Below are positions 34,130-42,719 of a DNA stretch of 64,000 nt, one piece after another. Below the pieces are notes generated by a model that saw nothing but the letters and a program-made list of their open reading frames with translations, ran no database searches and was not told the origin of the DNA. The position numbers and the translations under genes were made by a program. The stretch's first letter is position 1; each line of letters starts with the position of its first letter. Origin of the DNA: Glacieibacterium frigidum (GTDB lineage Bacteria > Pseudomonadota > Alphaproteobacteria > Sphingomonadales > Sphingomonadaceae); the NCBI RefSeq assembly GCF_007097155.1, contig NZ_VJWA01000001.1, forward strand, positions 1,831,501 to 1,895,500. The letters run 5' to 3'.

Positions 34130-36259
34130 ATGATCAGCAAGAATGTCGTCGCCGCCACCACTCTGCTTGCCGCGGCGGTACCGCTCGCCGGTGCACACGG
34201 GGCGCCCGCAATGACGCCGCTGCCCGCCGACCCCTATATCTGGCTGGAGGAAGCGTCCTCGCCGCGCGCCATGGCGTGGGTCAAGGAGCACAATGCCGTC
34301 ACCGAACAGCGGCTGACCGCCGATCCGCGCTACAAGACGCTGTACGAGGAGGCGCTGGCGCTGGGCGGGGCCAAGGACCGGATCCCGCAGCCGAGTTTCC
34401 TCAACGGCGCGATCTATAATTTCTGGCAGGATGCCGATCACCTGCGCGGCATCTGGCGCAAGACGACGCTCGACAGCTATCGCACCGCCAGCCCGGCGTG
34501 GACGACGGTGCTCGACATCGACGCGCTCGGCAAGGCCGAGGGCAAGAGCTGGGTGTTCAAGGACGTCGACTGCCTGCGTCCCGCCGAACGCCTGTGCGTC
34601 GTCTCGCTGTCCGATGGCGGCGAGGACGCCGTCGTGGTGCGCGAGTTCGATCTCGACACGGGCAAGTTCGTCGCCGGCGGCTTCAACCTGCCGCGCGGCA
34701 AGCACCGCATCGAATGGCAGGACGAGAATCATCTGCTCGTTGCCAGCGAATGGACCCCGGGCGACCTGACGCCGTCGGGCTATCCCTATATCGTCAAGCG
34801 ACTGGCGCGCGGCCAGGCGCTCGCCGACGCGGTCGAGGTGTATCGCGGCGGCAAGACCGACGGCGGCTACGGCGTCAGCCCGGGCAGCGTCCGCGACGGC
34901 AAGGGCCGCAGCCTGTTCTTCGTCGTGCGCCCGCTCGACACCTTCCATCACGAAACCTGGGTCCTGACCCCGCGCGGCGTCGAGCGGCTGGCGATCCCGT
35001 CGAAGGCCGACATCGTCGCGATGGTTGACGGCCGGGTGATCGTCAGCCTCGACGAAACCATGACGAGCGGCGGCGCGACCTTCCGCGCCGGTTCGGTGGT
35101 GGCGCTCGACCTCGACGCGGTGCTGGCGACGCCGGGCGCGCTCAAGCCCAGCCTGGTGTGGCAGCCCGGGCCGCGCGACGCGCTCAACAGCGTGCGTTCC
35201 AGCAAGGACCTGCTGCTGCTGTCGACCCTCGACAATGTGCGCGGCCGCGCGCTGGTGCTGCGCCCGGCGGCGAACGGCGGCTGGACGACGACGACGCTCG
35301 ACCTGCCCGACAATCTGGCGGTCGGCTTCGGCTCGGCGGACGATAATTCGAACCTCAGCTTCCTGAACGTCAGCGGCTTCCTGACCCCCTCGTCGCTGCT
35401 GATCGCCGATGCCGCCGCCGGCAAGGTCGACACGCTCAAGACGCTGCCCGCGAAGTTCGACGCCGCCGGGCTGGTCGTCGAGCAGCGGTCCGCAACCTCA
35501 ACCGACGGCACCAAAATCCCGTATTTCATCGTCCACAAGAAGGACATCAAGCGCGACGGCACGACGCCGACGCTGTTGTCGGCCTATGGGGGCTTCCAGG
35601 TCAGCCGGACGCCGAGCTATTCGCCAGAGCTGGGCAAGCTGTGGCTGGAGCGCGGCGGGGCGTACGTCCTCGCCAACATCCGCGGCGGCGGCGAGTTCGG
35701 CCCGGCGTGGCACGAGGCCGGGCTGCTGACCAAGCGGCAGATCATCTACGACGACTTCGCCAGCGTGGCGCGCGACCTGATCGCCACCAAGGTGACCAGC
35801 CCGCGGCGCCTCGGCATCCAGGGCGGATCGAACGGCGGGCTGCTGACCGGCGTGCAGATGATCCAGCAGCCCGACCTGTGGACCGCCGTCGTCATCGACG
35901 TGCCGCTGCTCGACATGCTGCGCATCTCCAAGATCGCCGCGGGCGCGTCGTGGCAGGGCGAGTACGGCGACGTCAACGCCGACCCGGCAGTGCGCGCCTT
36001 CTGGCTGAAGACCTCGCCGTACCACAACCTCAAGAAGGGCGTGCGCTACCCCGAACCGTACATCTTCACGACGAGCAAGGACGACCGCACCGGCCCCCAG
36101 CACGCACGCAAGTTCGCCGCGCGCATGGAGGAAATGGGCCTGCCCTTCTACTTCTACGAGAACACCGAAGGCGGCCACGGCAGCGGCGCCGATCTCAAGC
36201 AGGCAGCCCACACGCGCGCGCTGACGATGACCTACCTGCACAAGAAGCTGGTGGACTGA
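34130..36259 (+). CDS. Exported prolyl oligopeptidase family serine peptidase (S9A)
   Basis: 709 residues. After a Sec signal peptide (VVAATTLLAAAVPLAGAHGA) come the seven-bladed propeller and then the alpha/beta hydrolase domain. The catalytic triad is Ser in QGGSNGGLL, Asp in SKDDRTGPQHARKF and His in TEGGHGSG. It cleaves short peptides, typically after Pro, here in the periplasm. The ATG at 34130 starts the signal peptide. It lies 107 nt after the M19-like gene. Confidence 0.93.
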   Translation: MISKNVVAATTLLAAAVPLAGAHGAPAMTPLPADPYIWLEEASSPRAMAWVKEHNAVTEQRLTADPRYKTLYEEALALGGAKDRIPQPSFLNGAIYNFWQDADHLRGIWRKTTLDSYRTASPAWTTVLDIDALGKAEGKSWVFKDVDCLRPAERLCVVSLSDGGEDAVVVREFDLDTGKFVAGGFNLPRGKHRIEWQDENHLLVASEWTPGDLTPSGYPYIVKRLARGQALADAVEVYRGGKTDGGYGVSPGSVRDGKGRSLFFVVRPLDTFHHETWVLTPRGVERLAIPSKADIVAMVDGRVIVSLDETMTSGGATFRAGSVVALDLDAVLATPGALKPSLVWQPGPRDALNSVRSSKDLLLLSTLDNVRGRALVLRPAANGGWTTTTLDLPDNLAVGFGSADDNSNLSFLNVSGFLTPSSLLIADAAAGKVDTLKTLPAKFDAAGLVVEQRSATSTDGTKIPYFIVHKKDIKRDGTTPTLLSAYGGFQVSRTPSYSPELGKLWLERGGAYVLANIRGGGEFGPAWHEAGLLTKRQIIYDDFASVARDLIATKVTSPRRLGIQGGSNGGLLTGVQMIQQPDLWTAVVIDVPLLDMLRISKIAAGASWQGEYGDVNADPAVRAFWLKTSPYHNLKKGVRYPEPYIFTTSKDDRTGPQHARKFAARMEEMGLPFYFYENTEGGHGSGADLKQAAHTRALTMTYLHKKLVD

Positions 36260-36279
36260 AGGCGAGGGGGAGGCTTTCG

Positions 36280-37464
36280 CTACTCCCCCGCCCCGCGCAC
36301 GATCCCGTATTTCTCGACAAGCGCCCAGATGTGCGGGGGGACCATCGACTTGACCCGGCGGGGGCGTTCGCGGCGCAGGTGGATGATCGTCTCGGCGGCC
36401 TTCATCTCGAGCCGGGTGCGGGCGAATTCGAGGCCGCGGGGGCCGGTGCGAGGCATCAGCCACGCGACGATCGGCCGGACCCAGTCGGGCATCTTCTGCA
36501 GCGGCAGGCCGCCCGCGGCGCGCTCGACGTTGGCGATATAGCCCTTCACCGCGCCCGCGCGCTTGCCCTTGCTGCCCAAGGGCCTGGTCACCAGCTCGGC
36601 GCCGAGCAGGTCGATCAGCTCCTGCCCGCGTTCGTTGCGGACGATCAGCCACTGGTCGCCCTCGCCCGCCATATAGCCGACCGTCACATCCGCGAGGACG
36701 TTCGAATAATCGACGCAGGTCCGGCAGGTCAGCGGAAAGAAGTCGGGCGGCAGCGTCGACAGCGGCAGCATCAGGAAGGGAATGCGCTTTACCGCGCCCC
36801 CGACGAAGCGCAGCTCGACATGATAATCGGCGCAGAACTCGAGGTAGGTGATCGTCGCCGGGTCGTCAGCCAGCAGCGCGAGAAACTCGTGGAAGCGCAC
36901 CGTCGTGGTGTTGTCCGAGCACGGCGTGCCGATCACGTATAGCCGCTCGAAGCCCAGCTTCGCCTCGAGCGCGCGCAGCGCATGGACCTGACACGGGATG
37001 CCGATCACCGCGAGCCGCCTGTGCCCCGCCGCCGCCGCGGGTTCGAGCATCGCGAGCAGCGGCGCGTACCCCATCCGCATGCCGCGTACCGCCGCCATCC
37101 CTTCCGCCCTGGTGACCAGCACGGGCACCGGCTTCCAGCGGTCGTCGGGGTCGGGCGCCATCGTCAGCACCGCGTCGACCGCGCCAGTCTCGAGCAGCCG
37201 CTCGGCGATGCGCGAGGTGATGCCAGTCCATTGCGCGCCGGGCGATGCGGGGTTCAGCCGCGCGCGATACATCGCCTTGAAAGGCCCGAAGAACAGCTCG
37301 TCGGGCCGCTCGGGGTCGCGCGCCCGGCCATGCACGCGGGTTTCGAGGTTCGCGTAATCGGGCTTGATGAACTGGCACGCGGTGCCGCAGTCCTTGGGCG
37401 TCGCGGTGCGCGAGATGCCGCAATCGGTGCACAGATCGCGCGGGGCTGCGTCACGCAGGATCAA
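36280..37464 (-). CDS. FrhB-like iron-sulfur flavoprotein (coenzyme F420 hydrogenase beta-subunit family)
   Basis: 394 residues. The N-terminal ferredoxin-like Cys cluster (LCTDCGISRTATPKDCGTAC) is followed by the FrhB_N/FrhB_C flavin- and FeS-binding domains (VIGIPCQVHALRALE, IGTPCSDNTTT, CADYHVELRFV, LTCRTCVDYSN). Relatives include F420 hydrogenase beta subunits, plant 7-hydroxymethyl chlorophyll a reductase and bacterial BciB vinyl reductase, all moving electrons to an organic substrate. The likely start is TTG at 37464, forming a TTGA overlap with the ruvA stop. The substrate is unknown. Confidence 0.8.
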   Translation of the reverse strand: MILRDAAPRDLCTDCGISRTATPKDCGTACQFIKPDYANLETRVHGRARDPERPDELFFGPFKAMYRARLNPASPGAQWTGITSRIAERLLETGAVDAVLTMAPDPDDRWKPVPVLVTRAEGMAAVRGMRMGYAPLLAMLEPAAAAGHRRLAVIGIPCQVHALRALEAKLGFERLYVIGTPCSDNTTTVRFHEFLALLADDPATITYLEFCADYHVELRFVGGAVKRIPFLMLPLSTLPPDFFPLTCRTCVDYSNVLADVTVGYMAGEGDQWLIVRNERGQELIDLLGAELVTRPLGSKGKRAGAVKGYIANVERAAGGLPLQKMPDWVRPIVAWLMPRTGPRGLEFARTRLEMKAAETIIHLRRERPRRVKSMVPPHIWALVEKYGIVRGAGE

Positions 37465-38048
37465 CGCGCGCTCTTCTTCAACGCGACGCGGATCAGCGCG
37501 CCCGCGTCGCTGTCGCCGACCTCGGCCACGGCTTCCGCCACCGCGCGGCTGGCGTCCATCGGCCGGAAGCCCAGGTTGGCGAGCGCCGACAGCGCATCGG
37601 CGACCGCCCCGCGACCGGGTGCTGACACCGGCGCGACCACCGCACCCGCGGGCAGCGACCCCGCGCGGTCCTTGAGTTCGAGCACGATGCGCGCCGCGAG
37701 CTTCGGGCCCACACCGTTGGCGCGCGCGACGCTCGCAGTGTCCTTGGCGGCGACCGCGTGCTGCAGCTCGGACGGGGTCAGCACCGACAGGATCGCCAGC
37801 GCCACCCGCCCGCCGACACCCTGCACCGACAGCAGCAGGCGGAACCAGTCGCGCTCCTCGCCGGTGGTAAATCCGAACAGCTGGATCGCATCCTCGCGCA
37901 CCTGCGTCTCGATATGCAGCACCGCCTCGCCGCCGAGGCTGCCCAATGTCCGCGCGCTGGCATGGACGAGATAACCGACGCCGTTGACGTCGACGACGCA
38001 CGTATCGGTGCCGATCGCGTCGACGGTGCCCTTCAGCCGCGCGATCAT
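37461..38048 (-). CDS. ruvA: Holliday junction branch migration protein RuvA
   Basis: 195 residues: OB-fold N-terminus (MIARLKGTVDAIGTDTCVVDV), two helix-hairpin-helix motifs (LLLSVQGVGGRVALAIL, ANGVGPKLAARIVLEL) and C-terminal RuvB-binding domain. It binds four-way DNA junctions. It follows ruvC by 2 nt. ruvB, usually next, is not in the window; an FrhB-like gene is there instead. Confidence 0.96.
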   Translation of the reverse strand: MIARLKGTVDAIGTDTCVVDVNGVGYLVHASARTLGSLGGEAVLHIETQVREDAIQLFGFTTGEERDWFRLLLSVQGVGGRVALAILSVLTPSELQHAVAAKDTASVARANGVGPKLAARIVLELKDRAGSLPAGAVVAPVSAPGRGAVADALSALANLGFRPMDASRAVAEAVAEVGDSDAGALIRVALKKSAR

Positions 38049-38050
38049 GC

Positions 38051-38671
38051 TTACCCCTCCCCTTCAGGGGAGGGGCGAGAGACGGCGAAGCCGGCCCGGG
38101 GGTGGGGCTCCGGCCCGCGCGCAAAACCCCACCCCGGGGCCGCGCTTCGCGCGTCTCTCCGACCCTCCCCTGAAGGGGAGGGTTGCTCCCCGCGCGACGC
38201 CGCCGATCCCGCCATGTGCGCATGGCAGATCGCCACTGCGAGCGCGTCCGCCGCATCCTCGCCGTCGATCGAGCAGCCCGGCAGCAGCCGCTCGACCATC
38301 GCCCGCACCTGGCGCTTGTCGGCCCCGCCCGTGCCGACGATCGCCTTCTTGACGAAGGTCGTCGCATATTCGGCGACCGGCAGCCCGGCGCGCGCCGCGA
38401 CCAGCATCACGACCCCGCGCGCCTGCCCCAGCTTCAATGTCGACTGCGGGTTGGAATTGACGAACGTTTCCTCGACCGCCGCAGCGTGCGGGGTATGCGC
38501 GCGGATCACCGCGTCAAGCCCGTCGTGCAGCGCCACCAGCCGGACGCTCAGCGCATCGCTCGCCCGGCTGCACACGCGCCCGTTGGCAATGTGCCGCAAC
38601 CGGTTGCCCTTGGCCTCGATGATGCCCCAGCCGCTGGTCTGCAACCCCGGATCAAGGCCGATAACAATCAC
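38051..38671 (-). CDS. ruvC: Holliday junction resolvase RuvC with repeat-encoded tail
   Basis: Endonuclease that cuts Holliday junctions. The catalytic acidic residues are present: Asp7 (GLDPGL), Glu67/68 (VEETFVN), Asp139 and Asp142 ([11 protein letters not shown]). The usual fold ends near residue 160; residues 162-206 ([20 protein letters not shown] and onward) are translated from the intergenic palindromic repeat 38053-38183, making it about 40 residues too long. The GTG at 38671 is preferred to the adjacent GTG at 38674 because it puts the first Asp at position 7. The Shine-Dalgarno (GGGGAGG) comes from the repeat upstream. Confidence 0.93.
   Translation of the reverse strand: MIVIGLDPGLQTSGWGIIEAKGNRLRHIANGRVCSRASDALSVRLVALHDGLDAVIRAHTPHAAAVEETFVNSNPQSTLKLGQARGVVMLVAARAGLPVAEYATTFVKKAIVGTGGADKRQVRAMVERLLPGCSIDGEDAADALAVAICHAHMAGSAASRGEQPSPSGEGRRDARSAAPGWGFARGPEPHPRAGFAVSRPSPEGEG
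38053..38183. repeat. Paired palindromic repeat, family B copy 1
   Basis: The left unit (38053-38107) is a palindrome (CCCTCCCCTTCAGGGGAGGG) followed by a GAGAGACGGCGAAGCC tail ending GGGGGTGGGG. The right unit (38127-38183) is its inverted, slightly diverged copy. It lies at the ruvC 3' end, is read through as the RuvC tail, and ends 5 nt after the ruvA start. Confidence 0.92.
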
Positions 38672-39165
38672 CACCCCTCCCCTTCAGGGGAGGGGCGAGA
38701 GACGGCGAAGCCGGCCCGGGGGTGGGGCCCACTCTGCGCTCCGAGTCCCCCCACCCCGGGGCCGCGCGTTCCGCGCGTCTCTCCGACCCTCCCCTGAAGG
38801 GGAGGGTTTTGCCACCGATCCGGCAGCGCCTCGAGCTTCGCGAGAATGGTCGTCGTCACTCCATCCAAATTACGCCCGATCGACTGATTCCCGAACCGCA
38901 GCGTCGTGAAGCCGCGCGCCAGCAAGTCTGCATCCCGCCGCGCATCGCGTTCGGCCTCATGCGTGTCCCCGTCGAGTTCGACGATCAGCCCCTTTGCCGG
39001 ACAGAAGAAATCCGCGATCCACGGCTCCAACACGGCCTGCCGCCGGAATTTATACCCGCCGAGCTTCGAGTTTCGCAGGCGCTGCCACAAGGCGCGCTCG
39101 GGGGGCGTCTGCGCGGTGCGCATGTCGCGCGCAAAAGTAGCGAGGCGCGGGTCCAGTCGCGTCAC
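38668..39165 (-). CDS. DUF559 protein (Vsr-like nuclease fold), cassette 2
   Basis: 165 residues; residues 1-119 are the DUF559 domain ([60 protein letters not shown]) and 120-165 are translated from the downstream repeat ([20 protein letters not shown]). The GTG at 39165 also lies at the edge of a repeat that supplies its ribosome binding site. The stop overlaps the ruvC start region. It is inserted between yebC and ruvC, normally neighbours. It is a paralogue of the DUF559 gene at 2210-2590, but the repeats differ. Confidence 0.83.
   Translation of the reverse strand: MTRLDPRLATFARDMRTAQTPPERALWQRLRNSKLGGYKFRRQAVLEPWIADFFCPAKGLIVELDGDTHEAERDARRDADLLARGFTTLRFGNQSIGRNLDGVTTTILAKLEALPDRWQNPPLQGRVGETRGTRGPGVGGLGAQSGPHPRAGFAVSRPSPEGEGW
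38673..38807. repeat. Paired palindromic repeat, family B copy 2
   Basis: Same two-unit inverted structure as copy 1 (left 38673-38727, right 38749-38807). It sits between ruvC and the DUF559 gene, provides the ruvC ribosome binding site, and encodes the DUF559 C-terminal tail. Confidence 0.92.
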
Positions 39166-39167
39166 CC

Positions 39168-39327
39168 ACCCCTCCCCTTCAGGGGAGGGGCGAGAGACGG
39201 CGAAGCCGGCCCGGGGGTGGGGAACGAGCGAGGTGCGGGCGACATGCTCATACCGAAAGTCCCCCTCCCCCACCCCGGGGCCGCGCGTTCCGCGCATCTC
39301 TCCGACCCTCCCCTGAAGGGGAGGGTT
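39168..39327. repeat. Paired palindromic repeat, family B copy 3
   Basis: Left unit 39168-39222, right unit 39267-39327, same orientation as copies 1 and 2. It sits between yebC and the DUF559 gene and, with copy 2, brackets that gene. The right unit ends 3 nt from the yebC stop. Confidence 0.92.
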
Positions 39328-39329
39328 TG

Positions 39330-40070
39330 TCACAGCTTCGCCAGCACGTCCTCGGGCACGTCGCTGTTGTCCCATACGACCTGGACGTCGTCGTCGTCCT
39401 CCAGCGCGTCGATCAGCTTGAACAATGTCCCCGCGTCACCCTCGCCGACGGTCACCGGGGTCTGCGCGCGCCATGCCAGCTTGCCGCCGTCGCCTTCGCC
39501 CAGCACCGCTTCGAGTGCCTTGACGACATTGTGCAGCTCGTCGAGCGCGGTCCAGATCTCGTGGCCGTCCTCGCTCGACTGGCAGTCCTCGGCACCGGCG
39601 TCGAGCGCGGCTTCGAACACCGCGTCGGCGGTGCCGGCCTTCGCCGGATAGACGATACGGCCCAGCCGGTCGAAGGCGTGGCTGACCGATCCGCTGGCGC
39701 CCAAATTGCCGCCGTTCTTGGCGACGATGGTGCGCACGTTGGTCGCGGTGCGGTTGCGGTTGTCGGTCAGCGTCTCGATGATCAGGCTGACACCGCCGGG
39801 GCCGAAGCCTTCGTAGCGGATCTCCTCATAGGTCTCGCCCTCGCTGCCGGCGGCCTTGCTGATCGAGCGCTCGATATTGTCCTTGGGCATGCCGCCCGCA
39901 CGCGCCGCGAGCACGGCGGCGCGCAGCCGCGCGTTCATCGCCGGGTCGGGGATGCCCGCCTTCGCCGCGACGGTGATCTCGCGGCTGAGCTTCGAGAATG
40001 CGGCCGCGCGCTTGCGGTCCTGCGCACCCTTGCGGTGCATGATGTTCTTGAATTTGGAATGGCCTGCCAT
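39330..40070 (-). CDS. yebC: YebC/PmpR-family protein
   Basis: 246 residues with the diagnostic start [21 protein letters not shown] and the motif [14 protein letters not shown]. The family acts as transcriptional regulator or, as shown for some members, helps ribosomes through proline stretches. It is usually adjacent to ruvC; here a DUF559 cassette separates them. Confidence 0.95.
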   Translation of the reverse strand: MAGHSKFKNIMHRKGAQDRKRAAAFSKLSREITVAAKAGIPDPAMNARLRAAVLAARAGGMPKDNIERSISKAAGSEGETYEEIRYEGFGPGGVSLIIETLTDNRNRTATNVRTIVAKNGGNLGASGSVSHAFDRLGRIVYPAKAGTADAVFEAALDAGAEDCQSSEDGHEIWTALDELHNVVKALEAVLGEGDGGKLAWRAQTPVTVGEGDAGTLFKLIDALEDDDDVQVVWDNSDVPEDVLAKL

Positions 40071-40080
40071 GGTGCGCGTC

Positions 40081-40488
40081 CTAGCGCGAAGGCGGGCGGT
40101 TTGCCAACTCCGCGAGGAGCAGGTCGCGCGCCGCGGTGGCGCGCTGCGTCGCGGCGTCGGAGCCGCCGGCATCGGGGTGGGCGGTCGCCAGCGCGCGGCG
40201 CCACGCGGCGTGGATTTCGGCCGGGCCCGGGTCGCCGGTCAGGCCGAGCACGGTCAGCGCCTCGCGGGTCGAGCCGACTTCGCGAGTCCGGTCGCGCGCC
40301 GCGTACCACCACCACGCCGCCGCGCCCGCCGCCGCCAGCGCCAGCGGCCAGCGCCCGGTTTCCAGAAAGCGCGCCGCGAGCAGCGCGAGTGCGGCCACCG
40401 CACCCCAGCGCTTGAGCGCGGGCATCAGCTCGCCCTTCGAATGCAGCCACCACGCCAGCCCCAGCACGGCGATAGCCGCGAGGATCAC
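40081..40488 (-). CDS. Membrane-anchored J-domain protein
   Basis: 135 residues: two hydrophobic segments (about 2-14 and 28-63) and a C-terminal J domain with the HPD motif ([19 protein letters not shown]). This layout resembles TIM14-type or DjlA-like co-chaperones that recruit Hsp70 (DnaK) to a membrane. The GTG at 40488 overlaps the mipZ stop (GTGA), indicating coupled translation. Confidence 0.87.
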   Translation of the reverse strand: MILAAIAVLGLAWWLHSKGELMPALKRWGAVAALALLAARFLETGRWPLALAAAGAAAWWWYAARDRTREVGSTREALTVLGLTGDPGPAEIHAAWRRALATAHPDAGGSDAATQRATAARDLLLAELANRPPSR

Positions 40489-41270
40489 TCGGCCCACCCC
40501 GGCAGCTTGAGCGCCCCGACCAGCGCGCGCAGCTCGGCACGCGCCGCGACATGGCTGAGGCTGAAATCCTCGAGCGCGCCGACGTCGAGCAGGGTCAGCC
40601 CGCGCGGGAACAGCTCGCGGAAGATCACGCGCTCCGAAAGCCCCGGCGCGACGCGGAAACCGACGCGCTTCGACAGTTCGGCGAGCGCCGACGCCATGCG
40701 CCGCATGTTGCGCGCGTCGAGGCTCGACAGGCGGTTCCTGAGCACCACCCAGTCGACCGTGCCGCCGTCGACCCGCCCGCGCGCCTTGCGGGCGTCCCAG
40801 ATGAGTTCGCTGTAGAAGCTCGGCCGCTTGACCTTGAAGGTGTCGGGGTCGACTTGCCCGATCAGGTCGAAGTCGACGAAACTGTCGTTCATCGGCGTGA
40901 TCAGCGTGTCGGCCTTGCTGAGCGCCGCGCGCGCCATCGGCGAATCGCGGCCCGGCGTGTCGACGACGACGAAATCGAGCCCGCGCCATTCGAGCAGCTG
41001 GTCGGTCAGCGCGTCGACGTCGCCCTCGCCGTCCTTGATCACCGCGACCTGCGGCGACGGCAGCTCGATGCCCGACTTCTTCGCGAAGTTCGCGCGGTTC
41101 TCCAGATAGCGCGCCACCGTCGCCTGGCGCGCGTCGAGGTCGACCGCGCCGACGCTGAACCCCGCGTGCGCCAGCGCGACCGCGACATGCACCGCAGTCG
41201 TCGACTTGCCCGACCCGCCCTTTTCATTGCCGAGCACGATGATGTGCGCCCGGCCAGCCCCCGCCGTCAT
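40485..41270 (-). CDS. mipZ: Division-plane positioning ATPase MipZ
   Basis: 261-residue ParA-like ATPase that inhibits FtsZ near the poles in alphaproteobacteria lacking Min. It has Walker A NEKGGSGKSTTAVH, DLDARQATVARYLENR, VVDTPGRDSPMARAA and the MipZ-characteristic DWVVLRNRLSSLDARNMRRM. It heads a two-gene unit with the J-domain gene. Confidence 0.95.
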   Translation of the reverse strand: MTAGAGRAHIIVLGNEKGGSGKSTTAVHVAVALAHAGFSVGAVDLDARQATVARYLENRANFAKKSGIELPSPQVAVIKDGEGDVDALTDQLLEWRGLDFVVVDTPGRDSPMARAALSKADTLITPMNDSFVDFDLIGQVDPDTFKVKRPSFYSELIWDARKARGRVDGGTVDWVVLRNRLSSLDARNMRRMASALAELSKRVGFRVAPGLSERVIFRELFPRGLTLLDVGALEDFSLSHVAARAELRALVGALKLPGWAE

Positions 41271-41360
41271 TCGCTATGTCCCGTCATGTGCGCGCGGTTT
41301 CGGGCAGGGGGGCGGGTAAGTCCAGTTTTTTTGCGGAGGACGCGCTCGCGAAGGCGCGAG

Positions 41361-41451
41361 CACCCACCCCCGGCCCCTCCCTGAAGAGGGAGGGGGGAAG
41401 AAAGGACGCGGGGGTCCCCCTCCCTCTTCAGGGAGGGGCTAGGGGTGGGTG
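41361..41451. repeat. Paired palindromic repeat, family C
   Basis: CACCCACCCCCGGCCCCTCC plus a CTGAAGAGGG stem (41361-41397) faces its inverted copy (41416-41451, ending CTAGGGGTGGGTG). It lies in the divergent mipZ-panC gap, closer to panC. Related in style to family B but different in sequence. Confidence 0.88.
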
Positions 41452-41507
41452 CGCGGCGCTTGCCGCGCTTGTTGACGGCGCTCGAAACCGGGGGGCAAGA
41501 AGCCCCC

Positions 41508-42362
41508 ATGACCCACCCCCTCCCCATCGTCCGCACCGTCGCCGACCTCCGCGCCCGCCTCGCCCCATGGCGCGCCGCCGGTGAGCAGATCGCCCTCGTG
41601 CCGACAATGGGCGCGCTCCACGCCGGCCACCTCGCGCTCGTAACCGCAGCGAAGGCCACGCCGGCGCGCACCGTCGCGACGATCTTCGTCAACCCGAAGC
41701 AGTTCGGCGCGAACGAGGACCTCGACCGCTACCCCCGCGACGAGGCGGGCGACGCCGCCGCCCTCGCTCACGTCGGCTGCGACCTGCTGTTCGCGCCTGC
41801 CCCGGCCGAGGTCTACCCCGCGGGCTTCGCCACGAACGTCCGCGTCGCCGGCCTGTCGGACGTCCTCGACGGCGCCGCCCGCCCCGGCCATTTCGACGGC
41901 GTCGCGACGGTGGTCACCAAGCTGCTGACCATGGCGCGCGCGCACGCCGCGTGGTTCGGCGAGAAGGACTGGCAGCAATTGTGCGTCATACGCCGCCTCG
42001 CCGCCGACCTGAACCTCGAGACGCGCATCATCGGCCACCCCATCGTCCGCGCCGCCGACGGCCTCGCGCTGAGTTCGCGCAACGCCTATCTGAGCGCGTC
42101 CGAACGGGCCGCCGCGACCGCCCTGCCCGCCGCGCTTAACACCGCCGCCGCCGCCCTCGCCGCCGGAGCCGCCGCGCCCGAAACCCTCGCCGCCGCGCAC
42201 GCCGCGCTGACCGCCGCGGGGTTCGACCCCATCGACTATATCACCCTCGCCGACGCCGCGACGCTCGGGGATCCCGTGCCCGGACAACCCGCCCGCCTGC
42301 TCGCTGCCGCGTGGCTGGGAAAGACGCGCCTGATCGACAATGTGGCGGTCGCGCTGCGCTGA
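41508..42362 (+). CDS. panC: Pantothenate synthetase
   Basis: 284-residue ligase joining pantoate and beta-alanine with ATP in coenzyme A biosynthesis. Motifs are VPTMGALHAGHLALV (HIGH-like), FVNPKQFGANEDLDRYPR, VVTKLL, FGEKDWQQL and DGLALSSRNAYLS. The ATG at 41508 follows GGGGGGCAAGAA. Confidence 0.97.
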   Translation: MTHPLPIVRTVADLRARLAPWRAAGEQIALVPTMGALHAGHLALVTAAKATPARTVATIFVNPKQFGANEDLDRYPRDEAGDAAALAHVGCDLLFAPAPAEVYPAGFATNVRVAGLSDVLDGAARPGHFDGVATVVTKLLTMARAHAAWFGEKDWQQLCVIRRLAADLNLETRIIGHPIVRAADGLALSSRNAYLSASERAAATALPAALNTAAAALAAGAAAPETLAAAHAALTAAGFDPIDYITLADAATLGDPVPGQPARLLAAAWLGKTRLIDNVAVALR

Positions 42363-42457
42363 GCCGCGGAACCTTTCGAAATCGAAACTATTGTGGCTGG
42401 CGTGTAAGCGGTTGGCACCGCGCGCTATTTCCCCCCAACAGTCCCGAGAAGCTTTTC

Positions 42458-42667
42458 ATGCCCGGCGTGTCCGAAATCGAATATCGCGTTGCCCGCGAGG
42501 CGTATCACCTCGACATGGCGACCAAGGCAGGCAGCGACGCCGTAGCGCGCCGCCACCACGAAGCCGCCCGCCGCTGCGCCGACTATAGCTACCCGCTGTC
42601 GGCCATCGAGCCGGCACCGCTGCGCCCCGTGTGGTTCGCCCGGGAGCTTCACGCCGACGCCGCATAG
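42458..42667 (+). CDS. Small uncharacterised protein
   Basis: 69 residues, soluble and His/Arg-rich (RRHHEAARRCADYSYPLSAI). A GAGAAG sequence lies 9 nt before the ATG. It lies between panC and arsR in its own ~95-bp gap. No family recognised; coding status rests on codon pattern and the start context, so it is only moderately supported. Confidence 0.5.
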   Translation: MPGVSEIEYRVAREAYHLDMATKAGSDAVARRHHEAARRCADYSYPLSAIEPAPLRPVWFARELHADAA

Positions 42668-42695
42668 CGCTGGCGTCCGACACTCATTTCGTTTA

Positions 42696-42719
42696 TTCGA
42701 CTCCTATGGAAGAGTCGAA
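42696..42719. promoter_or_regulatory. Inverted repeat over the arsR start codon (possible autoregulatory operator)
   Basis: Perfect 8-bp arms TTCGACTC (42696-42703) and GAGTCGAA (42712-42719) are separated by 8 nt that include the arsR ATG (42706). ArsR dimers bind imperfect AT-rich inverted repeats close to their own start; this position fits autorepression. Part of the right arm is coding, so chance symmetry is not excluded. Confidence 0.5.

Noticed and set aside
38053-39327. CRISPR-like array from three repeated blocks
   Set aside because: The units are inverted pairs with internal palindromes at gene ends, spaced by whole genes; there are no regular ~30-bp spacers and no cas genes.
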